From Pomacea canaliculata (lineage: Eukaryota; Mollusca; Gastropoda; Architaenioglossa; Ampullariidae): a DNA stretch of 64,000 nucleotides. Position 1 is the first letter of the stretch; every line of letters starts with the position of its first letter. Position numbers and translations under genes: made by a program. Below the pieces are notes generated by a model, which was given only the letters and a program-made list of their open reading frames with translations, searched no databases and had not been told where the DNA came from. The stretch is taken from NCBI RefSeq assembly GCF_003073045.1, contig NC_037595.1, positions 6,064,227-6,128,226 on the forward strand, in the 5' to 3' direction. Positions 42,189 to 55,342 of the stretch are shown in pieces.

Positions 42189-45100
42189 ATGTCGGCCGAC
42201 GAAGACACAGAGTTGAGAGACTTAGTCGCTCAAACTCTTGAAGCAAATGGCACTTTAGGGAAATTGCGCGTAAGATTTGCCGTGCAAGCAGCTAGTTATA
42301 TGTGCTGATATATTTTTTATTTAATATATGAACAACGTGAAATATGTGCAGCAGAAGCATTGTATGATGTTATTTGAGCTGTAAACGGAAAACAAGTGTA
42401 CACTTGTTTCAGTTTCTCAATAATCTGTAGAAGTAATCTGTCACAACCCGGTCAGTCCAAAGTAAAGGCTGAAGTATATTTAATATATTTTATTGTCTTA
42501 AAGCAACGCTGGGTGCTAGCAGTATCGTAGGAACCGGGGAAGGAGGCAAGAATGTGAATGTTTTCTCCCCCCCCCCCATCCCGAGCATCTTAATTCCTAC
42601 ACCACTATAGTCTCTGTTAGAGTTGATGTCCACGGTCTTCAGAAAGAAGAACTAATCTTATTGATGCTATTTTTGTTTTCTTTCTAAATAATGGGCCGCT
42701 TTCTAGGCTCAGTTACGGGCGAGCGTATTCCTTGCTTTAGAGGAGCAGGAAAATGTTCAAGTAAGTACATAGTTTTTTTTTTCTTTTTTGTGTCACAACA
42801 AATTTTAGTAATTGGATGACAACTACAACACAATTGACGATTTGGGGTGGCTCGATAATTTTCAGATAAATTGCTAATAAAGATATAAGACTTGTTTGAT
42901 TTTAGAAGTATATTAGAATATTGGTACAACTGCTTTTAGTTTTAATTATTATTATTATTTTGCTACCATTATGGAATGGTACAGAATTGCTGTTACTGTT
43001 TAGTTCATTATTTTTTTTTAAATGTTGATAGCATTGTGTGTGTGTGTGTTTACAGAACAGGACACCCTTTTTGAATAAGGAACTAAAGACCTTTCTGTCT
43101 ACAAAAGATGGTATGAAATACTAATGTTAATTATTGAGATTTTTGCAATCTAGCTTCCACAAATGTTTGTTAAAACATAGCACACATTTTAGTCTTTACT
43201 CCTGGTCAGCATAATAAGCTGCTAGTGTTTTTCACAACAGTAAAACATACAGGTTAGTCACTTGATTAAAACAGAGATGGCAGTTAAGATGGCAGTGAAA
43301 AAGTATCCTTATCATTTCCTGAAAGATAAAAGTTACTAGTTTTATTGTATCTGTGTTGTATTGTCATAATAATCTAAAAGGCCTAAAAGAGTGCAAAGCC
43401 TTTTTGAAAAGACTGCAATGAGCTTAATAAAATAGATGCCCAAACTCAGAATGAATGACCCCCCCATCAATTTTCAAGATAAAATGTCAGACATAATAAT
43501 TCAGATTACAGGTTCAAAACTTATAACTTTTAAGCTTGTTAATATTATTTCAAACTGTGATACTTGTAATGTTGACAGTGTAAGCAAATTTATATAAATT
43601 CCAGATTTTCTTTTACCTTTATCTGTGCATTATAACATTGGCTTTGTCTTGTAATCAGAAGAATGTTATTGTTCAGATGTGGAAAAATAGTTTCTTGAAC
43701 TTGGCCCAGTCATTTCAGAAATAAAGTTTTGCACTCTTTAGGACCTTTAAAATTTAATGGATTTTTGTGGGATGCATGTTTTTTCCCCTAATGATTGGGT
43801 AAAGCTTGATCAAAGATATTGTTTTGCCATTTCTGGATGAATATTCATCTCCCATTCTTATGATATACACCTACAAAAATTGCTGTGCATAGAAAGAGTT
43901 TACTTCTTTCCCTGTAGGAATGTATCTTGAAAGTTTAAGTGGAGTTTTCACCTATATTTGGGGAGTTTTGCTGAACCCAAGCATTAGAAAAAAAACTTTG
44001 TAATTTACTGATCCTTTACTATGAGTTGTGAAAAATAAATGTTGAGCCCTTTTGTTAGAAATTACATGCCATAGCAATCATTTCTTTCACTTTTGATAAG
44101 AGTTTAACATTATTTTTAGGCCATCTTGTTGCCAGCCTGGTCCGTGAATTCTTGGAGTTCTTTCACTTAGAGTTCACTCTTGCTGTGTTTGATCCAGAAA
44201 CTGGATTGGTGGGTATGCTGCATGAGATTTTTTAAAGAATATTATTTACGTCTCGTGTTTTAATTATTTTTGCACTAACAAGTAGGTGTTTCTATATGCT
44301 TTGTACAGTGTTGATATTTTTTATGTTACCTTGGGAATTTTTACTACAGTAAGACCTTTTAAGACCTTTCCAATTACGACCCCCTCTTAGTTATGACTAT
44401 TGAGGCTCTATGCTTCTCGAGGAGTAACAAAAAAGAAACTAAATTACTTAGTTATGACCCAACAATATTTCACGGATGAATTTCATTTTATAAATGTCAT
44501 CCCGATTACAACTACCTCCTCAACCCAACTTATGACTGACAGTTTGAGCTCTATTAAGACTTTTTGTAAAAATCACGTTGATAAAAAATAAACCATCGTC
44601 ATAGACTGCTACTGGTCCACCGTTTACCCTATTCATAGGATTTTCTGCAGAAATCCCATAAAATAAAGTTTGAAAGAGACTTTTTTTCTGTTTTTTTTTT
44701 TTTTTTTTTTAAATGTGTATTATGATCTACTGTAGTGTAGTCAGGTCAATCAGCGAATGGATAATATAAAAATTTTTTTTAATGGTTCAAATTACGAAGG
44801 CCACAAAAATAGAGATTTACTTTCTGAATGAAGAATAATTGTTAGCATGAGCACACACACATCTTGTGTACATCTTGAGACATGCAGATCCTCCCATTAA
44901 ATATATTTATTTTATTTTTTGTTTTCATGTTGATCAATAAAAAAACTTAATTTTAAATTGTTTTTTCCTTATTTATATTTATATTTATTTTTTATGCTTA
45001 AAACCTAAACTTCTATCTCAGCTGCCCCTGTGCAGAATATTTGAAGTCATGATTCATAGAATAAAACCTGATTGGTTGGTCTCCCTATTAAGACTCCTCT

Positions 45101-48100
45101 CAGTTAAGACTTTTTGGTGGATTTCAGTGAGTCTTAATAGAGAGGTTTTACTATTACTTTACTACATTCTGCTACTTTGTGAAGGGAAATGTACTATGTA
45201 TACGAAGACAATATTACTACATATACTTTATGTTGCTTTGTAGAAGGCTTATGATTTTTTCACTCTGAAGGAGGATGCATTGAACCGCGAGAACCTTTCA
45301 AAGGAGCTTAATTTAAGAAATCATCCCAGGGAAGGCGAGTCACATGTACCTTTACTGGTAGAGGTACTTAAAGGTGCTAACACGCACACCAGTAAACAAC
45401 AGTTGCAGCATTCCACTGTCAGTCCAATAGGAGGTTCTTCTTCCATTGTGAGTTGCTTAAAGTGAATATAAGTAGAAAATTATTGTATGACTAAAACTAA
45501 GTGCTAAGTTTATATTTTATGAAAAATGTCTCAGCTGTTTAAATGTTTCTTCCAAATTGTTAAACATTTGATCTGGTTAAATATGTTTGAATTGAAATTT
45601 TTTTTAATTACACACTTTTATTTAACTCTCTATTCATGGGTGTCAGTGAACTTTTTTAATTGATTTTTCACCCACTTCCTATCATCCTAGAGGTTTGAAA
45701 TTTTTACCGGTTATTACTCATTTCCTATAGGCCATCTCCCCAAATTTTTAAGAAGGGAAATAACGTCACAAAGTAAAATGAAAAAAATTCTTTCCTTCCT
45801 GTCCCTAACAGGCTGAAAGAGATTTTAACAGTCTTCCAAAGGTAACATTTTTAGCTTATTATGTGGTTTCCTCCCCTATTTTCCATGTGCATTTTTCATT
45901 TTTTCCTAATTGAAAAACAGATAAATTTGATTTTGAAATCAGTCATAAATCCATGTTTATCCATCCAACTGTTCACTTGAGCTCTTTATAATCACCTTTA
46001 ATTTGAAATTTAGAAAAAAATGTATTCATTAAAAGTAAAATACAATCAAGAAATTATCATTATAGAGTATTTCATTTTCTGTGCACTATTTAAGTTTCTT
46101 TTATTGCAGAATTTAGAGAAATGTATTAATATTTACAGACAATTGAAGTTTATCAGAAAATCAATTTCCTTCATTTGTCATAATAATTTTTAAGACGTAT
46201 TCATTGAGTGTAACAGTTTGTTGCAGAATTTATCTGAAAAGCAGCTGTTAGATGCAAGAGAAAAGTTTGATCTTTATGACAGAGTAAGTATTTTCTCTTT
46301 AGAATGTTCTGTGAAGAAATACAATTAGTGAGCAGCGCCTTTTCTAAGTCTTATAGTAACTGCAAAGAATTTTTGCTCTTCAAATATGGTCATTGTAGTG
46401 CCTTATCCTCCTTTACACTTATATGGTCCTCTAACTAGTTTTGAGAAAGCCATTTTTGTCATGTCTGCTAAATAGATTTCAGTTCACATGCACTAGTTGT
46501 ACTTCACATGTGCACTTTTTTCATTTTACAACTGGAAACAAAATGATCTAGTCAAATTCTGTGGTGATGCTTTTCTTGGCCATCTATACCGAATGTAATA
46601 AAAAATAGAAACCAATCCAAAACCCTTACACATTTCTTAAAGTTATAGAAAACTGGTTAAAAGTCTATTATGAATGCTTAGAGAATTTATTTTTAATAAT
46701 GGTTATTAACTCCATTTACAGTCCATTTAAGGTGATAATACCTAGAGCTAATGTATTGTACATTTAAGAATTAATGAGGTAGTATGCAGATTCATGTTTG
46801 TGTGTGCTCAGGATGGCAGTGGAGCTATAGATAAAGATGAACTGCGAGAGCTCTTCATTGATTTATTTCCAGGATTTAACAGGTAATGACATCTGAGGGT
46901 GAGGGTGCACTTACTGCAGCTTTCTTAGGTATCAGCTGAAGTTATTATACACCAGAAAACAGTCTTGAAGTCTTAGCGTAGAAGGTAGCAAAAAAATGGC
47001 ATTATTTTTGTAGATTTTTTTACTTACATGAGTGTTTATAAACCACCTGTTGCACATGGTTAACTAACTCGGGTTGTTAGGGAGTGAAGTGTTAGAAACC
47101 TCACTTTTCTCAGGTCTAGCCTTACATGAGATGTAGAGACCCTGTTTTTGTCATCAAGAACATCCACTGTTTGAAGTGGTTTTTTTTTCAACAGTTACCT
47201 TTCAATCAGTATTGTGCTTAAGAGGTCAATCTCCAAGTAAGACAATTTATGCTGTTTTTACTCTTCACATGCAATTCTTAACAGATATACTGAATTTGAA
47301 AAATGAGTTTAGTCACACTTTGAATTTTGTTCTGTTTTGCAGAAACATGTTGGAAAAGTATGTTCAAGATGAATTTAAAGCTATCGACAAAGACTTCAGC
47401 AGCAGTAAGTATGGTAACATCTACTTGAATGCATTTATATGAAATTCTTGTACACATTTTTGATCCAATGTTTGGGTTGAAGCAAAAGATTGTCTGCTTT
47501 ACCTCCATAAGACAATTGCCTGCAGACTTTACATACTTAAATGGCGTGTGCCTTCCACTTGCATTATTGAAAATTTATGTTGTAAGTAAATTTTAGGTAA
47601 TCCAGTTAATAATAATAATCCAGTTGCTTCTAATAAAGTTTGAATTTAATAATTTAAAAAAAATCATCCACAAAACCTGGCTTTATGATATGCCTCCATA
47701 GTCATTACTTCATTGAAAGTCATGTCACTCATGACTGGAGCAGTGCTGATGACCATTATCAGATCTCTGAAACATTCCTTCTTATCATGTATCACTTTCT
47801 GTGGTCTTGATCTGTATCACTCTCATGCACTCTCTCTCTCTTATGTATGCTCTCATTCACATACATTACCATTAAGAGAGCAAGTTAGAAGCTGATGTGT
47901 TTATTATCAGAAATACTACAGTTGTTGGAGGATATTTTGGCTATTCTTGTAATGTATTAAAGATGATGACCTCTTTGAAACTGTCTTTTAAGGATTTTCA
48001 GATCACATAGCAGCACTTCCTAAAATTGATAAATTAGTAATACCAGAGATGGACAGTGCATCATTAAAATTACATATAAATTTGTAAGATGGTAAATGTA

Positions 48101-51100
48101 CTGACATTGAAAACAAATTCCTTCATAAAGCTGGCATAAGGCCATCATGTCATTGGCATCCTTATATTCATGACACTATTAACAGTTCCTTAACATCGGG
48201 GATGACAATCACAATAGTATTGATGCCTACATATTGATATGTTCTTTGCAATGCAGCTTGTGTACAAAACCCACAATAATTTATCTTGGACTTTTAAAAA
48301 AAATAACCAGGACTTTTGACCGTCTGAAAACTTCCAACAAATTTTACTTGAGGTTGAGGAACTGCTTGCCTTTTATGAATGTGAAATACTCAAAGTCGGT
48401 GATAATCAGTGTTGTGTATGCTTACAGTTCACATGCATACAAAGTAAGCACCATGCTCTAAATGAAAAAGGATTCCTACGAGTTAATCTGATAAAAACCT
48501 TTATCTGTTTCACTTTTTTTTTCAACAGTAAAGAAAATATTCTTTTTTATGTAGAGCCACCTCATATTTCTTGTTTCATTTGTTTCCTTTAGGAATGTAT
48601 TTCTCTCTCACTCCTCGAGGTATTATTTTTCGCCTTTTTTACTCAGTTTTCCTTAGCCAGGTTAAAGGAACATGGTGACTGTTAGGTGGTCTATCGAAGC
48701 CTTCTGTCTGTTTAGCATGTTCTAGTTGTTAAACTTTCATCTTATTGCATGTTGTCAGACACACAAAGTATACTGTTAAAATGTGTGTAAAAATACTTAA
48801 GTAATAAAAAGCAGTGCTAGTAAAATGCATGCATGTACAGTTGTTGAAGAATGAACAACACAGAGGTGAATAGATTTGTGTAGTAAATACAGGGTTTGTT
48901 TTTAAGGAAAAAATATCACTAATGACACATCGTGTTACAAGATGGCATTACCTTGTTCAGATTTTTGTGTCATTATGTTTGGATGCTGAGAGTTTATGCA
49001 TGATGCATTGATGCAAACTAAAGCCTTCTGCCTTTCACAAAATCTGTAAATAGTTTTTTTTTTTCGTCCTCATTCCTTTATAGCCAGTGATACCAGCAAG
49101 CACAAGAAGCCATAATGTCTGTGGATAGAAAAATCATACATTTAAAAAAGCTGGGACTTAATTATTTTTTAGTTTAGTGCTGCATGCCAGGAGAGTAAAA
49201 TTGAATTTGTATATTTTATTTTATAATATTTTGGTTCAAGTTCCACTTAAAGTCAGACATGTGAAATGGTCTCCAAGATCTACTTACTGCTAGTGTAGTA
49301 TGTTGTAATCTTTCCCTGATACTATTGTTACAGTGTTGATCAGCAACACCATCATGTAAATTTTAAGTTATGGAAGAATGAAGTAGATTTTTGACAGCTT
49401 GTGATTACATGTTGGCTTTGGTAAACTATGATATTTTGGTCATTGCCTTTTATCTTTTCACATTGTAAGTTAAAAATGCATTGGCCCATGATTTCATTAA
49501 TCCTAAGTGCATGAGCAGTCAGAAAAGCTGTTTAGATGCTTTGACAATACAGAAAGCCTGGCATGTCTTGGGGTTTTGTTTTTTTCAGGCTTTTGCAATT
49601 TTAGATATGCCCAGGAGCTTGGCAGATACTTCAGAGTCCAGCACATTTGATTCTTTTTTCATGTTGAAGTTTATATGATGCATGTATCCTTGTTAGCTGT
49701 TTCTTCAGTTATTGCATGCTGCTATTTACTTGGCTATCATTTCCATCATCTAGGTAGCATGAGGCATGCTTCTTAAGATACAGTAATGACACACAGGTGG
49801 TCATAAAAATGCATTGTTTTATCCACCAACTTGAGTTTCCTAATTTTGAGTGATGGTGGCTTTTTAGAATTGTACTGTACACCACACCATTTCTTTGAGG
49901 GTATAATGAGAGGTCAAGGTTCTGTTGTTTTGGAAAATATAACATAACACTGGTGAGAAACTACATCACAAGTATCTATCATCAATTTTGTTTACCTTAA
50001 TATGAAAGAAGTCACTTCAAACAAGTCTTGAAGGGGGGAGGGAGTGTCCTGAAAATGTGGAGAATTTAGATCATGTTTACTATACAGTTTCACATTTTAA
50101 TGTTCAATGAAGGAGGTTGATTGTGCACCTTCTGGTCTGTCTTATCATTTTAATCTTAATGTTTTGTATATCTTCTTGTCCTATGGGCACGAACAGTACC
50201 AAGCATTAGCATGTCAATCATCATGTTATGAGCGAACTTGTTACTTTTCAAAGTTAAGGTACCTTGAATTTCATGAAACAAAGCAAGTTCCAATGTTGAC
50301 ATACTAACAAATTTCATCTTACTTTCTGTGCAGGCATTGAGTTTGATGAATTTCTTGCCATGTACAAACGCCTGTTCCTACAGTGCCGCTCCGTTGTGTC
50401 AGGAGAAGTAGATGAAATCGTCTCCACAGGTCACAAGCAAAAGCTGGCTTTTTCTGGAGCCTTGACTAAAGTAAGAGATAATTAGCTTTTTGCCCCAAAT
50501 CCCTACTTTCTGCCCACCATCATTCATATTCCTAATTGCATAAGGATTATTTTACTTGTACACATTCTTGTGACCTTACAGATGTAGGGAAGCTGTCCTC
50601 GGACTGGATCGTGAGTGGTTAGCAGTAAAATGTATTGAATTATAAAGTTGTTCCATGTTTACATGTGAATTATTATTTTGTGTTTTACGTTGCAAACCTT
50701 GGCCAGTGTGTTTTTATGGACTACCTTTATAGTCTTCATATTTTGCAGTATCTGTAACATTAATGAGTACTTATCAAGAATTGGATGCTCTGCCATTTTT
50801 TTCACTCAGTAAATGTGGAAACAACTACTAGAGAAAGATTACGGCCTGTTTTATTATATTATTATGTAGATGTGAAGGTGGATCATCATAGCTTAAAGCT
50901 GCATATTTGTGGTGGTGATATATTTTTTGCAGGCTGATATTTTAACAAGTTCAGTTGAGGTTAAGAACCAAAGGAACCTTGAAAAAAGCGGTCCCCCACC
51001 ACTGCCTACATCAGCACCCCCTAACAGTGCCAAAAGTAGTAATCTGTATGAAGACCTTTTGGGTGATGATTCATTCTTCGATGGGCCTTTGCCATCTTCC

Positions 51101-53437
51101 TCTGTGTTGACACCATATGGAAGCAGGTACCCTTTATGATCTGGAAAAAATTGTTGCATTCTTGTAATCGTAAAACATTGTGCGGTTGTTGCAAAGTAGT
51201 AAAGCTACCAATATTTGTTAAAAAACAAGAAATAAAAAAGAAGAGCGTGTACAAGGAGTAACATCTTTGGAGCTAATGGTTCTTTGGCACTTGGCTTACA
51301 GGGAGCCACAGCTTATTTTGATAATTATGCATTCTTCAATTACTGCTTAAAAAAATTCTTTAGATACGCAGTATTCGTATACCATGAATACAGTTAGAGA
51401 TAGCCATTGTTAAGGAATTTAGCTAGCTAGGTTGTTTATTATTATCTTTTATTTTCCTCCCTGTAAACCAGTGAGATAGACAAAGGGAAGAAGAAGGGAG
51501 AGGAAGCTAACAGTGATGGAGTTAGGAAGGCTGCCAGTGAGTCTCCCTTTGTTACCTCTGGTGGACTGGTGTCAGTGCAAAACAACCACTCTGCCACAGG
51601 TGCCAAATTTTCTGTACATATTGGCATAAAAGATCTGATATGGTATTATCACAGGAGTAGATTGGACAACATGCAGTTTCATAATTTCTTACAGTAGGAT
51701 TACAATTTTAAAAGTGTTTTAACATATTGTTTATAAAAGCCTTCAACTTGCCAAACATTCAGAAATATAGTGTAGGGCCATTAAACCAAGGTGATTGGGG
51801 TCCAAACTGCTCAACTGCAGCTTAATATTTTTTGATAATTCATAAATTACAATAATGAAAAAAAATTAATGTTTTTTTATCACAATTCTATCTCACGTGT
51901 TGATCCCCAAGTCGCTGTTTAGAAAGCAGCACCGTTATCTCATGATTGCAATATTGCAAATTAAATCATGATTTAAGTCTTGAAATTAATAATAAATTAT
52001 CAAGAATAACAAAATATATCAAATATATTTAAAACTTGATTTCACATCTTTTCATGTCAGTCACATTTGAAATGCCAAAATTACAGGTGTCAACACCTGT
52101 CTCAAGTGTTTGAGAGACTTAAGTGAATTCGTGGATTACTGGACGGCGGCTTAATGGCCCTACACTGTAAATTTTTTTCTGATCAAGTCTTTGCCTTCAT
52201 GCAGTAATCATAAGTGTCTGAAGGTTATTTGAATCTGCCTTAGTCTGTTAATGAGATAGATAATGAAGGTGGGTGGAAGAATATGCCATCTCAACAATTA
52301 AAAATTAGATTGTCCTTGTGTAATAAGAAAAAATGGAATCGGACACTTGGCCATGTTTTTTTTAAATTTCAGGTTTCATATCCAGACCAAGGGAGAGTGA
52401 TGCCAGTCTGAGGACACTGGATCGTAGAATGGCCAATTTAGACATGGGTGGTGGTAAGATGCAAAGATGTTTCTTGAAAAATATGGCCAGAGAAACTAGA
52501 GATCCAGCCATAATCTAAATGTCGACCATCCCTTTGATGATTATGAGTATGAAGATGACTTCCTGAGTTCTCTTCACATTTTATGTATGAAGTAGCTGAA
52601 CTAAAGTAATAGAAAAACCCACTCATTTGAAAAAATAGCTTTTAAGAATGCTGAACAATATGTTTCAGATGCACAAGATGATTATGAGTATGAAGACGAC
52701 TTCCAGAGTTCTGGGTAAGCTGATGTGGATTTGTCAAGTAGGATCTTGCAGTACATGCAGTGGGAATGCATCGGAATATTTGTAATCATTTATGCAGGTT
52801 GTGTTGCATTCTTGGTGTAATTTTGTGTACATTCCAACCAAAAATAATTATTAAAATTAAAAAAATACATGCATTACGCTGCACAATAAACATTTTGTTA
52901 TTGCAGACACAGCTTTAGTCAGAGGTCTCCTCGCAGCAAAGGAGAAGGAAAGACAGAAAATGGCAGTGTTGCTGAGGAAATCGATGATGAAGAGATTGAA
53001 GACGGTTCCATAGATGCAGAAAATAGTGGGGTATGGAAATATTCGATATTTTCCTGATTATCAGAAGGGACTGAATGCTTTGAAATTGTGTAGAACACAA
53101 GCTGTTGTAAGAAAGGTCTCAAACTAAAACTTTGAAACCATTTACGTGGACTTTATAAGCAGGTTTAGTACATGTCATGAAATAGATTCTAGCAGGTAAG
53201 ACAGATATTATAAACATGAAGAGACTTTGGGGATAGGATACATATTGTCCATCAAAGAATTTTAAACCAGTGCAATCCATCTTTGCTTGTATGGTTACTT
53301 CCAAATAAGATTTGTTGATGCACTTATATTTAAGGAGTCGAAAAACTATGTTCCAGTTTGATGACATAACAACAGACAGGAGCATTTCTCAGATGGATGG
53401 GGGTTTTGACTACATGGAAGATGCACAGTTACACTAG
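42189..53437 (+). CDS. CEP43: Centrosomal protein 43 (FOP/FGFR1OP), with a central EF-hand pair
   Basis: Sixteen coding exons: 42189-42269 (ATG), 42707-42760, 43056-43110, 44120-44208, 45244-45447, 45812-45841, 46227-46283, 46812-46882, 47343-47404, 50334-50470, 50933-51126, 51472-51599, 52373-52453, 52669-52714, 52907-53030 and 53357-53437 (stop TAG). All phases agree, giving 497 residues. The N-terminus (EDTELRDLVAQTLEANGTL, then ASVFLALEEQENV) and the LisH dimerisation region at about residues 62-93 match FOP. So do a later DDSFFDGPLP motif and the acidic C-terminus ending in ISQMDGGFDYMEDAQLH. FOP anchors microtubules at centrioles and acts at the base of cilia. Unusually, residues 189-200 and 229-240 form two EF-hand loops. 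The 30-nt exon at 45812-45841 is inferred from splice sites and phase. Poly(A) signals are at 54462 and 54760. Confidence 0.9.
44345..45156. mobile_element. Non-autonomous Tigger-like element, about 0.8 kb
   Basis: The left end is tacagtaagaccttttaaga. The right end, read inward on the other strand, is taatagtaaaacctctctat followed by taagact, giving imperfect inverted termini of about 25 bp flanked by TA. The interior repeats ttacgaccc/ttatgaccc/ttaagact motifs typical of Tigger ends and has no transposase frame. It lies in the CEP43 intron immediately before exon 45244-45447. Confidence 0.65.
52538..52574 (+). pseudogene. Intronic copy of a CEP43 exon
   Basis: The run from gatgattatgagtatgaaga through gacttcctgagttct is nearly the same as the core of the real exon at 52669-52714, with two differences in about 36 bases. 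The copy has no AG acceptor just before it and reads into a stop at about 52591. It is therefore unlikely to be used. Confidence 0.8.
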
Positions 53438-55342
53438 AGACACATTGTTGATCCATTGTGAAATCCGTCCAGACATCATAGTTTCTCAAAATGGCAAATC
53501 ATAGTATAAACATGCATGGTGGCAGCATGGAAATATAAGAGCACAACTACAGGGAAGTAAACAGCTGCATTCATTCCAGCATTGGAAGTTTGGTTTCAAG
53601 AGTTTATGGTGCACAGTGTGGAATGGTATTATTTGTGTCTCATTATGAGTGGAAGATGTATTTTAAGCATGACTTGTGTGTCAGAATGCCAACGCTTGCT
53701 TATGTAACGATAGAATGGAACTGAATGAGTCTGCTCAAAGTGTATTCTAAGCACACCTTTTGATCCAAAGACTAATCAGTGTCTGAGAACAAGGAAACAG
53801 GTCCTCAGTTTTCTTGTAGCAGTGATAATACAGACTCATTTAGATCGCGGTAATCCTACAACTCCCCACCCCGTAGTTTTCAGTGCTATTGATATTGAAA
53901 ATAATGCTAATGAAAACAAAATTGAGAGGATACACAGACATGAAGATTTTAAAGCAGCTTATCTGATTTCAGAAAATTTAGATGACCACGTGGTCTGGAA
54001 TGAAGTAGTTATAATTAGATGGTGGCAACTGCAAGATTTGCCGCAGTATTTCTGTTGCTGAAGTTTGGTTGAACCATTCATCTGATGTAACCAATTCTTA
54101 GTTGTGCTTTTATAAGTGTGCAAGTTGAACTCTTGGATGGTTTACTTTAGTTAGCATACCTGCCAGCCACAGCTGTGTCATTTCTCGATGTATGCAAGGG
54201 ACCAAGAGTGCATAGACTTCATCAGATTTACAGACTAAATGGGTGAAGTTCTCTTACATTGGAAAGCTTGTCACCACTCATTTTGTTGAAAGTCATTTGA
54301 AGCTGTCTTTACTTTCAGCAAGAACTTTTTCAGGGATGGACTTAGTCTCATTTTTTAAACTATTTTTTAAAAATCTAGATATAACTCTTAATTTAAGTAT
54401 TTCTGCTTAGCAATATAATCATACCATTATTCCGTGTAACATTACTGTACTTATTTGCAATAATAAAATGTTACAGGCTTGGGACCAGGGCATAATGAGA
54501 TCTAAACATGTAACATATGATACTGCATGTGCACTGTTGAAATGTGGGACAAGATGAATGTTTGCTACAAATTATGGCATACAGATATTTTACAAGGTCA
54601 GGCAACATTCCATGCTGTGCAATTTTCCTTTTCTTTGTGAACCCCTGGACCAAGCAGTGACCAATTTGTTTTGAAATTCTTTGAACACTCGTATGCATTT
54701 ATAACTTTTGTAGACATCAGACAGGCATAATTTTTAAAATGCAAAATGTTATATACTTAAATAAACCATTGAACTGCACTTTAAAGTTTTTGGGTTTGTT
54801 TTTGCTGTTTTACTAGGCATGCATTATGTTTTAAATTCTTGTGTAAACGTGATCTAAAGCGTTAAGGAGTCAGGCAGGCATTGGCGTTTACAGAGCCTGC
54901 AACAGACTAAATGACTAAAGCAGCCAGACCTGAAAACAGATGCCACGGGCCTGAGAAGAGAACCCAATATCCTTACTGTATTGGTGACAGGTGCCACCGG
55001 ATAAATAGTTCCACACTTATACAAGGACTAGGACAAACAATTTCTTCCCCCCTTCCTTTCCATTTGTGCCCACAATCTGATCAGAGATTAAGGCGAAAGT
55101 CCAGAGAGGCTGGAGATGCAGCCCCCTTGAACTACATATATAAATAATAAAATAGCTTTGACTTTTTTTCTCTCATCTGAAGCTTTTTTGCACACATAAC
55201 AAACAGTACAATGATTGTGACTGGCATCTTTATAACCTTTTCCTGTGAACAAGCATGCACAAATTTTTATAAATCAAACCAAAATGTAAATAGCTACACT
55301 GTACACTTTTTATGGTGATGTAAGCAAAATGGCAGCAGTTGT
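53438..55342. other. Convergent 3' region of CEP43 and PNISR
   Basis: The presumed 3' UTR of CEP43 runs to the AATAAA sites at 54462-54467 or 54760-54765. The PNISR 3' UTR occupies an unknown part of 54800-55342. No clear minus-strand AATAAA was seen there. No other coding potential was recognised; the plus-strand frame at 53822-54061 has no family resemblance. Confidence 0.5.
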
